This document shows positions 16,723-25,852 of a stretch of DNA of 64,000 bases, piece after piece. Each line of letters opens with the position of its first letter. Position 1 is the first letter of the stretch. Origin of the DNA: Actibacterium pelagium (GTDB lineage Bacteria > Pseudomonadota > Alphaproteobacteria > Rhodobacterales > Rhodobacteraceae); assembly GCF_002285415.1 (NCBI RefSeq), contig NZ_NSBU01000004.1, positions 760,001-824,000 of the forward strand, in the 5' to 3' direction. The notes below the pieces were generated by a model. That model saw nothing but the letters and a program-made list of their open reading frames with translations, did no database searches and was not told the DNA's origin. Position numbers and translations under genes: made by a program.

Positions 16723-17789
16723 GCATCACCTATTGGAAACGGCAATCGACCGGGAACGCGCACTTTGTTGAACTCACGCAGACGGGCAAAGACATCCACG
16801 CCCAGTTGCCGATAGGCGTCGAGGAGATCGACCATTACCCAGTTTTCGCGTATCTTGCCGTTCTCCATGCGCCAGAAATCCAGCGATTTCATGGTGATGC
16901 GCTTACCCGAAGGTGCAATGCCCATCCAACCGTCGTGTGTCACGGTCTGAATCATGTTTGGCCAGCCGGTCACCGCTGCATAGTCACCATCGCCAAAGAA
17001 GTGATAGGTGATCTCGTTAACATACTGCCCGCGATCCGGCATGCCGTTCAGAAATGGAATCTGGTGCCAGTTGCGGAAGCCAGTGATGCCGCGCGCTGTT
17101 CCAATACCTGCGGGGCCGTACCAGTTCACGCGGTCGCTCCAGAAGCGCGGCATCTCCATGACCTCGGGGCCGCCCTGGCTGGGATGCTTTTTCATGTGGT
17201 TCAGCATGGTGACGATGTGGTTGCAGGACGCATTCGCCTGCGTCTCATCCCACGGGCCGGGCACAAGACCATCGTTCGTGGCCGGACCGGGAATGCAGAA
17301 CTCGAGACCCAATGACGGCGCCATGGGCCAGGCCCTAGCCTGCATCATCACTTCGGGGATGTCCCATAGAGTTTGAATCTCGACAACCTTACCGTCTTCG
17401 ATCCGATAGAACTCATGGAACCGCATATGGGTCAGATGCCCCGTCGGCGGGATATCCAGCCAGGGCCCGACAAAGGTTCCAACATAGTGGCCGCCGCATC
17501 CGACCCAGTTGTCCCCATGTTCTGTCCGGCCCGCCATAACGATCCAGTCCCGGCGCTCAAGATCCGGCATCGCATCAAACAGCGGCGCGTAGCAGGAGTC
17601 GAAAAGATCATCCGGCCCAACCAAATCACCCAAGGGGTGCGGCATGTGAACGACCGCGTCAGCTGCTAGGGCTTGGCGAAGCGCCGGGCGAACTGCGCTT
17701 TCGCTAAAATCCACCATTGCACTTCGCAGCTTGGCAATAATTGACTTGTTCGCGGTGTGGACGTCACTCATGACAGGTGTTTCCGACAT
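16719..17789 (-). CDS. SnoaL-like/NTF2-fold protein, first of tandem pair
   Basis: The 356-residue protein is again a double NTF2-like unit: an N-terminal half with a VHMPHPLGDLVGPDDL segment and a VGCGGHYVGTF strand, and a C-terminal half with W.MGIAPSGKRITMKSLDFWRMENGKI, the classic SnoaL strand pair. It is similar in plan to the next gene and likely a paralogue. It starts four bases after the permease gene stop. Both lie in the LysR-controlled ABC operon. The reaction is not known. Confidence 0.8.
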   Translation of the reverse strand: MSETPVMSDVHTANKSIIAKLRSAMVDFSESAVRPALRQALAADAVVHMPHPLGDLVGPDDLFDSCYAPLFDAMPDLERRDWIVMAGRTEHGDNWVGCGGHYVGTFVGPWLDIPPTGHLTHMRFHEFYRIEDGKVVEIQTLWDIPEVMMQARAWPMAPSLGLEFCIPGPATNDGLVPGPWDETQANASCNHIVTMLNHMKKHPSQGGPEVMEMPRFWSDRVNWYGPAGIGTARGITGFRNWHQIPFLNGMPDRGQYVNEITYHFFGDGDYAAVTGWPNMIQTVTHDGWMGIAPSGKRITMKSLDFWRMENGKIRENWVMVDLLDAYRQLGVDVFARLREFNKVRVPGRLPFPIGDA

Positions 17790-17793
17790 CCGG

Positions 17794-18675
17794 TTATCCT
17801 TTCACTGCTCCTGCGGTCATTCCGCTGACAATCTGACGTTGGAAGAACAAGATCAGGACAAACAATGGCGCGGTCGCGGAAACCACGGCAGCCACCGCAT
17901 ACATCACCTTGCCCTCGACTTGGGTTGTTCCAAGGAAGCTGTTGATTGCCGGAATGATGGTTTCGTTTTCTTCACTCAGCAGCATCGCCGTCACGGCGAA
18001 GTCGTTGTAGGCCAGAAGGAAACTAAACAGACCGGTGGTGATCACGCCTGGCCACATTACAGGCACGATCACATGTCGAAACGCCTGAAACCGCGTGCAG
18101 CCGTCCACCATGGCACTTTCGTCCATATCTTTGGGAATGTTCAGGAAAAACGAGTGTAGCATCCACAAAGTGAAGGGTTGGTTAATCGCGACAAGAACGA
18201 TGATGGTCGTCGGCAAGTGGCCCCAGATGTTCCATTCGAAGAACGGCAGCAGATAACCCGAAACAAGTGTGATGTGGGGCATCGCGCGGAAGACAAGCGC
18301 GGCCATCAAGAGCCAGAAGGCATAGCGAAAGCCTGATCGTGCGAGAGCATATCCGCCCAGCGTGCCAAATGTCAGCGAGATAATTACCGTGAAGAAAACG
18401 ACGATTCCGGAATTGATCACGTTCTGCCAGAACTCTTCGGTGATCCAGGCACCGTGATAACCAGCCCCGGTAAACGCACCGCCGGTTTCTTCTGTTGTGT
18501 TGGTTCCCCACAGTGCGTTCGTCCAGTCAGCTTTCGAGAAGAAGTCGGCCTGAACTTTGAAGCTTCCCCAAAAGGTCCAAAGGAACGGGAATGCTGCGAT
18601 GAGAAGCCACAGCCCAACGAGCGCGAAAGATATCGCCTTAACAGGGGTCATTCGGGTCTCTAACTGAGTTGCCAT
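17794..18675 (-). CDS. ABC transporter permease, carbohydrate type (MalG-like)
   Basis: A 293-residue inner-membrane permease of the CUT1 sugar class with six predicted spans. The cytoplasmic EAA loop reads MDESAMVDGCTRFQAFRHVIVPVMWPG near residues 192-217 and couples to the ATPase. It pairs with the MalF-like gene just upstream (gap of 10 bases). Solute unknown. Confidence 0.9.
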   Translation of the reverse strand: MATQLETRMTPVKAISFALVGLWLLIAAFPFLWTFWGSFKVQADFFSKADWTNALWGTNTTEETGGAFTGAGYHGAWITEEFWQNVINSGIVVFFTVIISLTFGTLGGYALARSGFRYAFWLLMAALVFRAMPHITLVSGYLLPFFEWNIWGHLPTTIIVLVAINQPFTLWMLHSFFLNIPKDMDESAMVDGCTRFQAFRHVIVPVMWPGVITTGLFSFLLAYNDFAVTAMLLSEENETIIPAINSFLGTTQVEGKVMYAVAAVVSATAPLFVLILFFQRQIVSGMTAGAVKG

Positions 18676-18685
18676 GATCGTCCCC

Positions 18686-19717
18686 TCAATGCGCTTTGCG
18701 GTTGAAGTCGCGCCAGGTGCGGATCAGAACCGGCGTCAACAAGATGACCACCCCGATAATTGTCAGCATCGAGGTTGCTCCGGCCGAGCCGTAAAGCGGG
18801 TTTCCGCTTTCGCGAAGGTCGTTGTAGATGATCCAGCTTAGAGACCGCGCGTGCGCCTCTGCAGAAAAGCTGACAATCGGCTCAAACACCCGGAAATTGT
18901 CCATCAGAAGCATCAAGGTCACGAAAGACACGAGCGGCATCAGATGCGGGACGACCACGAATATTGTCCGTTGCCATTTGCTGGCCCCGTCAATCTGCGC
19001 GGCTTCCAAAGTGTCTGACGGTACTGTCTGAAGACCGGCATAGAACGTGATAAAGCTGAACGGCAATGTGTGCCACACCCCGTAAACGATAAGCATCGTC
19101 CAGGTCAGTGCAGTCGATGCCTTGAGGCTGAGATTTGGATCGTCGAAAATCAGCTGGATGGTCGCGCCAATCACGCCATCACCGTCTACCATCCAGAACA
19201 AGATGAGAGAGCCAACCAGCGGGGTCACCAGAAAGGGCAGAAGCGAGACAAAGATCGACGGGCCTTTCATCAATTTGGGCAGGCCGTTAACGCCAATCGC
19301 GATGGCCAGTCCAAGGACGAGCACCAAGGGCGTGACAATAGCGGTGTAGGTGAGTGTGAATATTAGCGCGTTATAGAACGGAAGATCGAACACTTGGTCC
19401 CAAAACTCACCAAATGTCGTGGTGGAACCCCAGGCATTGCCAACCTCGGCAAATGCCAGGTGCGAGCGGTTAATATAGGTACCCAATCCATTGTATTGCC
19501 CCATAGGGGCTTCCTCCCGAAGCTTCTCAGTAGCTTCAAGATCGACCTTCGTGGACTCTTTGCACCCGAAGGGGCCGCAGCTTTCAGAAACGACAAGGAC
19601 TTGTTCGTGCTGCACAAAAAGCGACTGTAAAAAGACCGACACGATCGGCAGAGCGATAAACAGTATCATCGCTGACAGCGTTGGCAGAATGAACCAGAAG
19701 AATGTCCGATGCTTCAT
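18686..19717 (-). CDS. ABC transporter permease, carbohydrate type (MalF-like)
   Basis: A 343-residue permease. The first span (residues 9-30) is followed by an unusual periplasmic loop of about 80 residues with two Cys (CGPFGC), then the regular five spans. The EAA loop reads LEAAQIDGASKWQRTIFVVVPHLMP. It forms the heterodimer with the downstream MalG-like permease. It is separated from the solute-binding gene by an intercistronic hairpin. Confidence 0.9.
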   Translation of the reverse strand: MKHRTFFWFILPTLSAMILFIALPIVSVFLQSLFVQHEQVLVVSESCGPFGCKESTKVDLEATEKLREEAPMGQYNGLGTYINRSHLAFAEVGNAWGSTTTFGEFWDQVFDLPFYNALIFTLTYTAIVTPLVLVLGLAIAIGVNGLPKLMKGPSIFVSLLPFLVTPLVGSLILFWMVDGDGVIGATIQLIFDDPNLSLKASTALTWTMLIVYGVWHTLPFSFITFYAGLQTVPSDTLEAAQIDGASKWQRTIFVVVPHLMPLVSFVTLMLLMDNFRVFEPIVSFSAEAHARSLSWIIYNDLRESGNPLYGSAGATSMLTIIGVVILLTPVLIRTWRDFNRKAH

Positions 19718-19746
19718 GACGGGGCCCTCAGATTGGGGGTGATTGA

Positions 19747-19782
19747 TGTGAGGGGAGCCTTCGAAGCATTGCCCCCCTCACA
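19747..19782 (-). promoter_or_regulatory. Intercistronic hairpin between binding protein and permeases
   Basis: TGTGAGGGG (19747-19755) pairs perfectly with CCCCTCACA (19774-19782). It lies just after the binding-protein stop in the operon mRNA. Such hairpins commonly stabilise or partly terminate the message so that the binding protein is made in excess over the permeases. Confidence 0.6.
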
Positions 19783-19796
19783 CAGGTTTCTTCAGA

Positions 19797-21044
19797 TTAG
19801 TTACTTAAGAAACCTGCTTCTTTAGCTGCAGTCGTGTAGGCCGCTTCGACGTCTGCTAGGGCCTTCTCGGCGCTCTCATCACCTTTCAGGAAGTCCGTGA
19901 GTTCCGAACCCAATGCGTTGTGCATCAGCCCGATCTGCGGAAGCATCGGATAAGGTGCTGCGCCTCCCTGTGCCGTCGCGGAAACACCTGCCGCAGCTGG
20001 ACCCGGTTTGAATCCATCTAGCAACCAAACAGCATCATCATTGTTGGCGGCGACCATCTCAGCCGTCAGAGCACTCGCCAATGCGGCAAAGGTGGCTTCG
20101 GCTTCAGAATCCGAGACGTTGGTCGAAATGGTAAAACCATCCCACCAGAGCGTTGCACCGGGAACGCCGCCCGGCTCCACAGAGGGCGCAGCCGACAGAA
20201 CGGTGTTGGAAGTCACTTCCTCGGTCGATCCTTCATCGTCCAGAATTGGCGAACCGCGCGAGCCCCACATGATGCCCAATGCCGCTTCACCGGCTTCCCA
20301 CAGACCCTGGGTTTCGTTTGATGCCTGGGTCAAATGGTCTGGATGTGCATATTCAACCAACGATTTCAAAGTCTCGAGTGCCGCGACGCCGGCAGCGCTG
20401 TTCACAGATGGTTCCGCGCTGCCCGGCTTGAAGAACTCACCGCCATGAGCAAGAAAAGCCAGATTGAACGACTCGCCAACATTCCATCCGGTCTTCATGT
20501 TCATCACGATAGGGTATTCCATGATGCCAGCTTCGCGGATTGCTTTTGCAGCGGCGACCACTTCGTCATAGGTGCCCGGTACGCTATCAATTCCGGCCTG
20601 AGACAGAATGTCCGTTCGCGAGAACAAATGCTGGGAGTTTGCCATAAACGCAATGGCCATAACGTTGCCGTCAATGCTGATCTTCAGATTGTCAGGAATG
20701 TTTTGCCCGTACTTTTCAATAAGATCATTCAAAGGACGCACGAGCCCATCGTTCATCAATTGCGTCAACGTCGAGTTTGCGACAATAACGCTGGTGTATT
20801 CTGCAGGGTTAGGTGTCAGCGCTGCGTTCATAATCTGACGGGCTTCGGTGGTGTGATTGCGCGAGAACTCCGCTGCAGCGGCCGCGCAGTTCTCTTCAGC
20901 GGTTCCCGCGACGGCATGAATTGCGGGGAAGTCGCTGGCAAGAATGCGGATCGACTGCCCGGATGGTCCACAATCCGCGGCAAAAGCTGCTGAGGACATC
21001 AGACTCGTGAGTGCTCCGGCTGTGATTAGTTTTTTGAGAAGCAT
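19797..21044 (-). CDS. Extracellular solute-binding protein (sugar ABC type)
   Basis: A 415-residue family 1 binding protein with a signal peptide ending in SSAAFA-ADC. It keeps the family pattern: an early IRILASDFPAIH strand, LTQLMNDGLVRPLNDLIEKYG, a conserved WDGFTISTNVSD segment and LADVEAAYTTA near the C-terminus. The ATG follows a good GGGAGAG site; a 6-bp hairpin (GGGTGC/GCACCC, 21065-21089) lies in the gap after the ATPase gene. Ligand unknown; carbohydrate-like by class. Confidence 0.9.
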   Translation of the reverse strand: MLLKKLITAGALTSLMSSAAFAADCGPSGQSIRILASDFPAIHAVAGTAEENCAAAAAEFSRNHTTEARQIMNAALTPNPAEYTSVIVANSTLTQLMNDGLVRPLNDLIEKYGQNIPDNLKISIDGNVMAIAFMANSQHLFSRTDILSQAGIDSVPGTYDEVVAAAKAIREAGIMEYPIVMNMKTGWNVGESFNLAFLAHGGEFFKPGSAEPSVNSAAGVAALETLKSLVEYAHPDHLTQASNETQGLWEAGEAALGIMWGSRGSPILDDEGSTEEVTSNTVLSAAPSVEPGGVPGATLWWDGFTISTNVSDSEAEATFAALASALTAEMVAANNDDAVWLLDGFKPGPAAAGVSATAQGGAAPYPMLPQIGLMHNALGSELTDFLKGDESAEKALADVEAAYTTAAKEAGFLSN

Positions 21045-21122
21045 TTTTCTCTCCCTGTGTTCGAGGGTGCAACTTCGAAGCCCGCACCCGATTTGCTCCG
21101 CTTTCGCGGCAATTTCTCGACG

Positions 21123-22172
21123 TTAACTTCCGACACGCGCTCCGGTCGTTGCGTCGAACAGGTGGCACTGTTCGGGTGCAACTGATATTGAAACCGTTTC
21201 GTCGATTTCTGCGCGATAATTCTTGTCGGCCTTGACCGAAACAAGCGCCCCACCGATGCGAACCGAAACCATGGTTGCATCGCCTAAGAGTTCCATCGTG
21301 TAGATAGGCGCATTGATCTGGCCACCGCTTTCAGCAACATTTGCATCCTCGGCACGGAAGCCCAGAGTGATTGTGCCATCCGGTACGTTCAGGCCACTAA
21401 TCTCGACGTGCTTGGCGCGGAAAGTGCCACCTGATATTTCGCCTTCGACGAGGTTCATCGCCGGATTGCCAATGAAGCTGGCCACAAATGCGTTGGCGGG
21501 CCGGTCATAGATATCAACAGGCGTGCCAACTTGCTGAACCACGCCCCGTTTCATGATGACAACGCGGTCGGCGAGGGTCATCGCCTCGATCTGGTCGTGA
21601 GTCACATAGATCGTCGTAACAGCCAGTTCGTGGCTTAGGTTCTTGATCTGCGCACGGGTTGAGACCCGAAGCTTTGCATCCAGGTTCGACAGCGGCTCAT
21701 CCATCAGGAAAACGTTTGGCTGGCGTACAATGGCACGGGCGAGGGCCACGCGCTGACGCTGGCCGCCGGAAAGCTCTGCTGGTTTGCGGTGCAGGAAGTC
21801 ATCAAGTTCCACCATCGCGCTGGCGCGGCGGACTTTCTCATCGTGGGTCGACGGATCAACCCCGCGCACCCTAAGTGGGAACCGAATGTTTTCGTAGACA
21901 TTCAGGTTCGGGTAAAGCGCGTAGCTTTGGAAAACCATCGCCACGTCGCGGTCTTTCGGCTCCATGTCGTTGACGCGCTGACCATCAACCAGAATATCGC
22001 CTTCTGTTGCGTCCTCCAGTCCCGCAATCATCCGCATCGTCGTTGTCTTGCCGCAACCTGACGGGCCAAGAAGCACGAGAAACTCCTTGTCGGCAATTGT
22101 CAGGTCAAAGTTATCGACCCCCACAAAAGACCCCCAACGCTTCCCGATATTGCGAAGCTGAATTTCCGCCAT
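21123..22172 (-). CDS. ABC transporter ATP-binding protein (UgpC/MalK type)
   Basis: The 349-residue ATPase has Walker A GPSGCGKTT (residues 37-45), the Q-loop, signature LSGGQRQR, Walker B VFLMDEPLSNLD and switch His in YVTHDQIEA, followed by a C-terminal TOBE regulatory domain of about 110 residues. It is the first gene of the leftward operon and diverges from the LysR gene. The full importer (ATPase, binding protein, two permeases) is present. Confidence 0.92.
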   Translation of the reverse strand: MAEIQLRNIGKRWGSFVGVDNFDLTIADKEFLVLLGPSGCGKTTTMRMIAGLEDATEGDILVDGQRVNDMEPKDRDVAMVFQSYALYPNLNVYENIRFPLRVRGVDPSTHDEKVRRASAMVELDDFLHRKPAELSGGQRQRVALARAIVRQPNVFLMDEPLSNLDAKLRVSTRAQIKNLSHELAVTTIYVTHDQIEAMTLADRVVIMKRGVVQQVGTPVDIYDRPANAFVASFIGNPAMNLVEGEISGGTFRAKHVEISGLNVPDGTITLGFRAEDANVAESGGQINAPIYTMELLGDATMVSVRIGGALVSVKADKNYRAEIDETVSISVAPEQCHLFDATTGARVGS

Positions 22173-22190
22173 GTTCCCTCCCGGAATCTC

Positions 22191-22208
22191 CTTGCATACG
22201 ATTGCAAG
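22191..22208. promoter_or_regulatory. Dyad in divergent LysR/ABC promoter
   Basis: CTTGCA-N6-TGCAAG is a perfect 6+6 inverted repeat 19 bases upstream of the ABC operon start and 44 bases upstream of the LysR gene. Its place in a short divergent promoter makes it the best candidate operator for the LysR protein. Confidence 0.5.
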
Positions 22209-22251
22209 AAGACTAGACGAACAATGATTTTTAGAATAATGAATTCGTTCA

Positions 22252-23181
22252 ATGAGAGATATAAATCAAATTGATCTCAGGTTGGTCGACACCACCATCC
22301 TCCTGGTTTTTCTCGGTGCCATGCGCCATCGGAAGGCCACGGCTGTTGCGCGCGAAATGGGGCTGACTCAACCAGCGGTCAGTCATGCTTTGAAGCGATT
22401 GCGTAATCTTTATGGGGACGCCCTGTTTTTGCGACGCGCTCACGGGCTGGAGCCAACCGCTCTGGCGTGCGAACTGGAACCCAAGGTTCGCAGGATTGTC
22501 CGGCTTATTTCGGAGACTCTGGAGGGGGCTGAGGAGTTCAACCCAAGTACGGCCGCGACTGACTTGAAGATCGGCGCGTTCGACTATGAACTTACCGGGA
22601 TCATTCCAAAGCTTGTTGCCGAGCTGCGCAAAGTCAGCCCGAACATCAACATCCATGCCTTTCCGTTGCACAATATCGAAGCGTTGGACGCACTGGCGCA
22701 GGGCCGGATAGATCTATCGATCGGATATTTCGACTTTCCGGCAGGAAGCGAAAACACGTTTGTCGCCCAAGAGCTTTTTCCAGAGCACTATGTACTTGCT
22801 GGCCGACGGGATCATCCGCTTCTATCGGGCGATCTGACATTGGCGCAGATCGCGGCGGCGAACCACCTTCTCATTTCACCACATGGCCCAATCCGAGATC
22901 TGGTGGATCATGCGTTGCATCTTCAAGGTTACAAAAGAAACATCCAGACGATTGTTCCTTCGCTTTTCGCTGCGCTTTCGATCGTCGAAAGTTCAGACCT
23001 TGTGGTGACCCTCCCTGAACGAGTTGCAAGAGACAATGCGCGGCGATTTGACATCGTCCACCAGCCTCTGCCGATTGAGGGTGGTACGTTCCACTTGCAT
23101 GCCGTCCGTCACATCCGCGATGCCAATAACCCACTTCACATCTGGCTGTTGCAAAAGGTACGAAGCGTGATCCCGGATTAG
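22252..23181 (+). CDS. LysR-family transcriptional regulator of ABC/SnoaL operon
   Basis: A 309-residue regulator. The N-terminal winged helix-turn-helix contains the typical AVAREMGLTQPAVSHALKRLR and FLRRAHGLEPT, and the rest is a two-lobed effector-binding domain. Divergence from the ABC operon across 79 bases suggests it controls that operon in response to the imported compound. The N-terminus (NQIDLRLVDTTILLVF) is like the NodD/PcpR-type LTTRs. Confidence 0.9.
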   Translation: MRDINQIDLRLVDTTILLVFLGAMRHRKATAVAREMGLTQPAVSHALKRLRNLYGDALFLRRAHGLEPTALACELEPKVRRIVRLISETLEGAEEFNPSTAATDLKIGAFDYELTGIIPKLVAELRKVSPNINIHAFPLHNIEALDALAQGRIDLSIGYFDFPAGSENTFVAQELFPEHYVLAGRRDHPLLSGDLTLAQIAAANHLLISPHGPIRDLVDHALHLQGYKRNIQTIVPSLFAALSIVESSDLVVTLPERVARDNARRFDIVHQPLPIEGGTFHLHAVRHIRDANNPLHIWLLQKVRSVIPD

Positions 23182-23532
23182 TCTCTCAATGCTTGCCCGC
23201 TCGATGGCGCGCGAATTTGCCTTTGCTTTCACTCCAACACTTACTTACAAACAGCCAAGTGCATTGATTGATTTCGGCAAGCGGACATTGGTGCGCCTTG
23301 CTTCAACCGACAGTTTGGGCTCAAACCGGGCCTTCGCCGCAATGTGAACGAAAGCCTGCAATGCGGGACTTTGCCGCCGTTCAGCTATGGCACCTTGTCT
23401 ACCAAGATCGCATTGAGCGTAGACCCTTAGCAACGCAGCATTGCAAGCGTTTGGAAGTCATTCGAATTCCAGAACTTCCTTGCGAGAACACGATTAGGAA
23501 ACTCGATGATGAAAGCAGCGTCTGGAAGCGGC
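23182..23532. other. Intergenic region, degenerate sequence
   Basis: 351 bases without a supported gene. It holds CCGCCGTTCAG (23374-23384), the inverse of a core seen in imperfect repeat copy B, suggesting a third, badly decayed copy on the other strand. Confidence 0.4.
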
Positions 23533-23877
23533 TCACTGTTTCTGATCTTGAACCGGGTAGCGGTCAGGTTCCTCGAACACATCCATCGCTTTGGTACCGG
23601 CTTTAATCCTTGCACTGTGAACCACGCCCGAAGGGATGTTCCAAGTTTCGCCGGGTCCATAGGAATGGGTTCTGCCATCAATGGTCAGTTCAACCTCGCC
23701 TTCGAAGCAAGTTCCCCACTGCCCTTCGTGTGAATGCGCAGGCAATTCAACGTCTTGATGGAAGTCAAAAAACACAACTAACCCGTTGTCGGACCGGATA
23801 GCGTGCGCTTCAACGACCTCCTTCGGAAATGGAATATCGAGAAGTGGAAAATTCTTCATAAAATCAGGAAAATTCAT
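23533..23877 (-). CDS. Single-domain cupin protein
   Basis: A 114-residue small cupin. Motif 1 is PAHSHEGQWGTCFEGEVEL (metal ligands probably His48 and His50, with Gln53 or Glu59 in the motif) and motif 2 is PGETWNIPSGVVHSARI with His87. A tail of Glu/Asp/Arg follows. It would bind a divalent metal and act as a small isomerase or binding protein. It stands alone. The ATG follows an AAGAGA site. Function not assigned. Confidence 0.8.
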   Translation of the reverse strand: MNFPDFMKNFPLLDIPFPKEVVEAHAIRSDNGLVVFFDFHQDVELPAHSHEGQWGTCFEGEVELTIDGRTHSYGPGETWNIPSGVVHSARIKAGTKAMDVFEEPDRYPVQDQKQ

Positions 23878-24220
23878 CTCTTGAGGCTCTCTACAATCTT
23901 TTCACTTTCCTAAGTAAAACCTCTGAGCGAGCCGCCAGTCAACTTCAACAATGGGCTCATAGCGATCATTCGCCGCGAGGGCACGAATGGCTGCTGTGGG
24001 CTGGAAACGAACACTATTGGTTAAGTCTCCAAAAGCTCATTCCCGAATACGTTAGCCCTTGACACGATCATCCGAAATTCGACCAACTCGCTTTGCTGAC
24101 ATTTCGAAAAGTAAATACCAAAAGCCCCCACTGGTGCCCCCCTTTTTTCAAAATGACTTCCTCTAGACCAGATTTGAGCGCTCGTTGAAATGCCAAAAGG
24201 GTCTCCCTAAGTACCCCTTT
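23878..24220. other. Intergenic region, nothing recognised
   Basis: 343 bases between the leftward cupin gene and the rightward recombination module. Only a C-rich/T-rich tract near 24130-24150 stands out. No RNA gene or repeat was recognised. Confidence 0.4.
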
Positions 24221-24961
24221 ATGAGCGAAATGACAGTAGACGAAGAGATCGATGCGATTGTCGACAAGTTGATCGGACCACAGGACGACTCCGTTCCCAC
24301 GACACTTTTAGGCGGAGCTGGACGCCGGCTTGATGTGTCGAAGCAGAACTTTCACGAAAGCAAAGAAGAATTTAATTTAGAGAAAGAAGCCGTCGAGGCC
24401 GTGATCAAGAATTTGGAATCGGCTATTTCCCGATTAGTCTTGGAAAAGGGCAACATGTCCAAGAACCAGATGCTTGAACGACTGAGCGCTGCGATTAATA
24501 CGCGAGCTGTTCGAGTGGTCGGGCGGCAGCGGGCTGAAACGTCGGTTGATCTGGCTTTAAGCAACGTAGCGCAGTCTGGTTTCTCCCATGTGTCTTTGAT
24601 GGTGATGGCCCAAGCGGTCTATCTTTATAACGACAGGCTCAAAGAACTCCTTGATCAGGAGGAGAGGTTTTGGTCGGTCGCCCACCGACCACCAAACCAT
24701 TATGCGAGGACCATCGCGCTACGCCTCGCTCGACTGTATGCAAAGCATAAGCGCAAAAAACCAACTTATGGAGCCGCTCGGGATGGAGGCCATCCATCGA
24801 CAGAGTTTGGGCGAGCGCTGGAAGAGATCTATGAAGTGCTTGGGATTACAGCCAGCGTGCATAATCAAGCTAAGTGGGCCATCAGTCAGCTGACTGAAGA
24901 AGACATCAATCCACCGGCAAATGCACTAGGGTTATTGAACTACATGTCTCTGAAATCCTAA
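24221..24961 (+). CDS. Hypothetical protein beside second recombination module
   Basis: A soluble, charged protein of about 246 residues from the ATG at 24221 (MSEMTVDEE); a TTG 12 codons upstream is possible. The N-terminal half has long helices rich in Glu and Lys (a short coiled coil near residues 45-85), and the middle has a basic LARLYAKHKRKK segment. No membrane span or signal. I recognise no family. Its position just before two DNA-binding proteins and a recombinase suggests that it belongs to that module. Confidence 0.65.
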   Translation: MSEMTVDEEIDAIVDKLIGPQDDSVPTTLLGGAGRRLDVSKQNFHESKEEFNLEKEAVEAVIKNLESAISRLVLEKGNMSKNQMLERLSAAINTRAVRVVGRQRAETSVDLALSNVAQSGFSHVSLMVMAQAVYLYNDRLKELLDQEERFWSVAHRPPNHYARTIALRLARLYAKHKRKKPTYGAARDGGHPSTEFGRALEEIYEVLGITASVHNQAKWAISQLTEEDINPPANALGLLNYMSLKS

Positions 24962-25115
24962 CAGGCACTCCACTATCGATTTCTAACTTTCGACGAATTT
25001 AAAAGGTGTGTGATCTAAGGCCTTTTCAAAGCGGCCATATGGGATTTCACGGTTTGTTCCCATGCCGGTGAAACCCTGCTCAAAGTAATCCAGTCCAACA
25101 CAAAAGGATTGGAAA

Positions 25116-25328
25116 ATGACAAACTTGTTTGAGCAGAACCGAAACTACGTACTTGGGGATACAGAGCTTGATCTGATTGGTGACCGTGAAAAACTCGCAC
25201 AGTGGCGTCACAAGGGGGTCGGGCCAGCATTCTACAAGTTGGGTCGCAAAATTATCTATCGTGGCGAGGACCTCAACGCTTGGGCGGAAGCCAACAAGTT
25301 CGAACCGTCGAAACGCGTGACCAAGTAA
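25116..25328 (+). CDS. Excisionase-like helix-turn-helix protein
   Basis: A 70-residue winged-helix protein of the AlpA/MerR-like 'HTH_17' type: LIGDREKLAQWRHKGVGPAFYKLGRKIIYRGEDLNAWAE, broken here only by reading on, is the usual two helices plus a 'G..I.Y...DL..W' wing. Its stop overlaps the next start (TAATG). With a recombinase downstream it is likely a directionality factor or local regulator. Confidence 0.75.
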   Translation: MTNLFEQNRNYVLGDTELDLIGDREKLAQWRHKGVGPAFYKLGRKIIYRGEDLNAWAEANKFEPSKRVTK

Positions 25329-25753
25329 TGGCAAAGCGCATTTCGTCACAACGTATCAAGAAAGATCGGCTCTATACCTACGAAACGGCGGCTGCATCAC
25401 TCAAGGTGACGCCCGCCACTGTTCGTTCATGGCGCAAGGTCGGCTTGCAGGTGATGTCCGAGCGCAAACCCCACTACATTCTTGGTGAAGCACTGATTGA
25501 ATTTCTCGCGAGACGTTCAATCCGGAAATCAATCAAGATGGCTTCGGACCAGATGTACTGCCTGAGCTGTCGTATGCCTCGGCGCCCTCTTGGCGCAATG
25601 CTCGATTATGTCCCTAACGGCGATGCGAAGGGTCGGCTAGTTGGTCTTTGTGAGGCTTGTGAGCGACCAATTCAACGCTTCTCATCAAAGGCTGATTTGG
25701 TCGGGCTTTCGGAAGTTTTCGAGATCGCAACCAAGGTTGACTCTCAAGCCTAA
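25328..25753 (+). CDS. Helix-turn-helix protein with zinc-ribbon-like cysteines
   Basis: The 141-residue protein begins at an ATG overlapping the previous stop. Residues 14-45 form a MerR-like helix-turn-helix (TYETAAASLKVTPATVRSWRKVG). The second half has CLSC and CEAC pairs about 35 residues apart, a likely zinc ribbon. Paired with the preceding gene and a tyrosine recombinase, it forms a three-gene unit that I recall seeing in alphaproteobacterial islands. Exact role unknown. Confidence 0.7.
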   Translation: MAKRISSQRIKKDRLYTYETAAASLKVTPATVRSWRKVGLQVMSERKPHYILGEALIEFLARRSIRKSIKMASDQMYCLSCRMPRRPLGAMLDYVPNGDAKGRLVGLCEACERPIQRFSSKADLVGLSEVFEIATKVDSQA

Positions 25754-25852
25754 CGGAACCCCGCAGCCGTAGTTTGAAACCTCACTTCAGCTGACGTGGC
25801 CGAACTGCCTCAAATTTTACCTGAATAGAAACATCTAACTCGGAGTGTCTTT

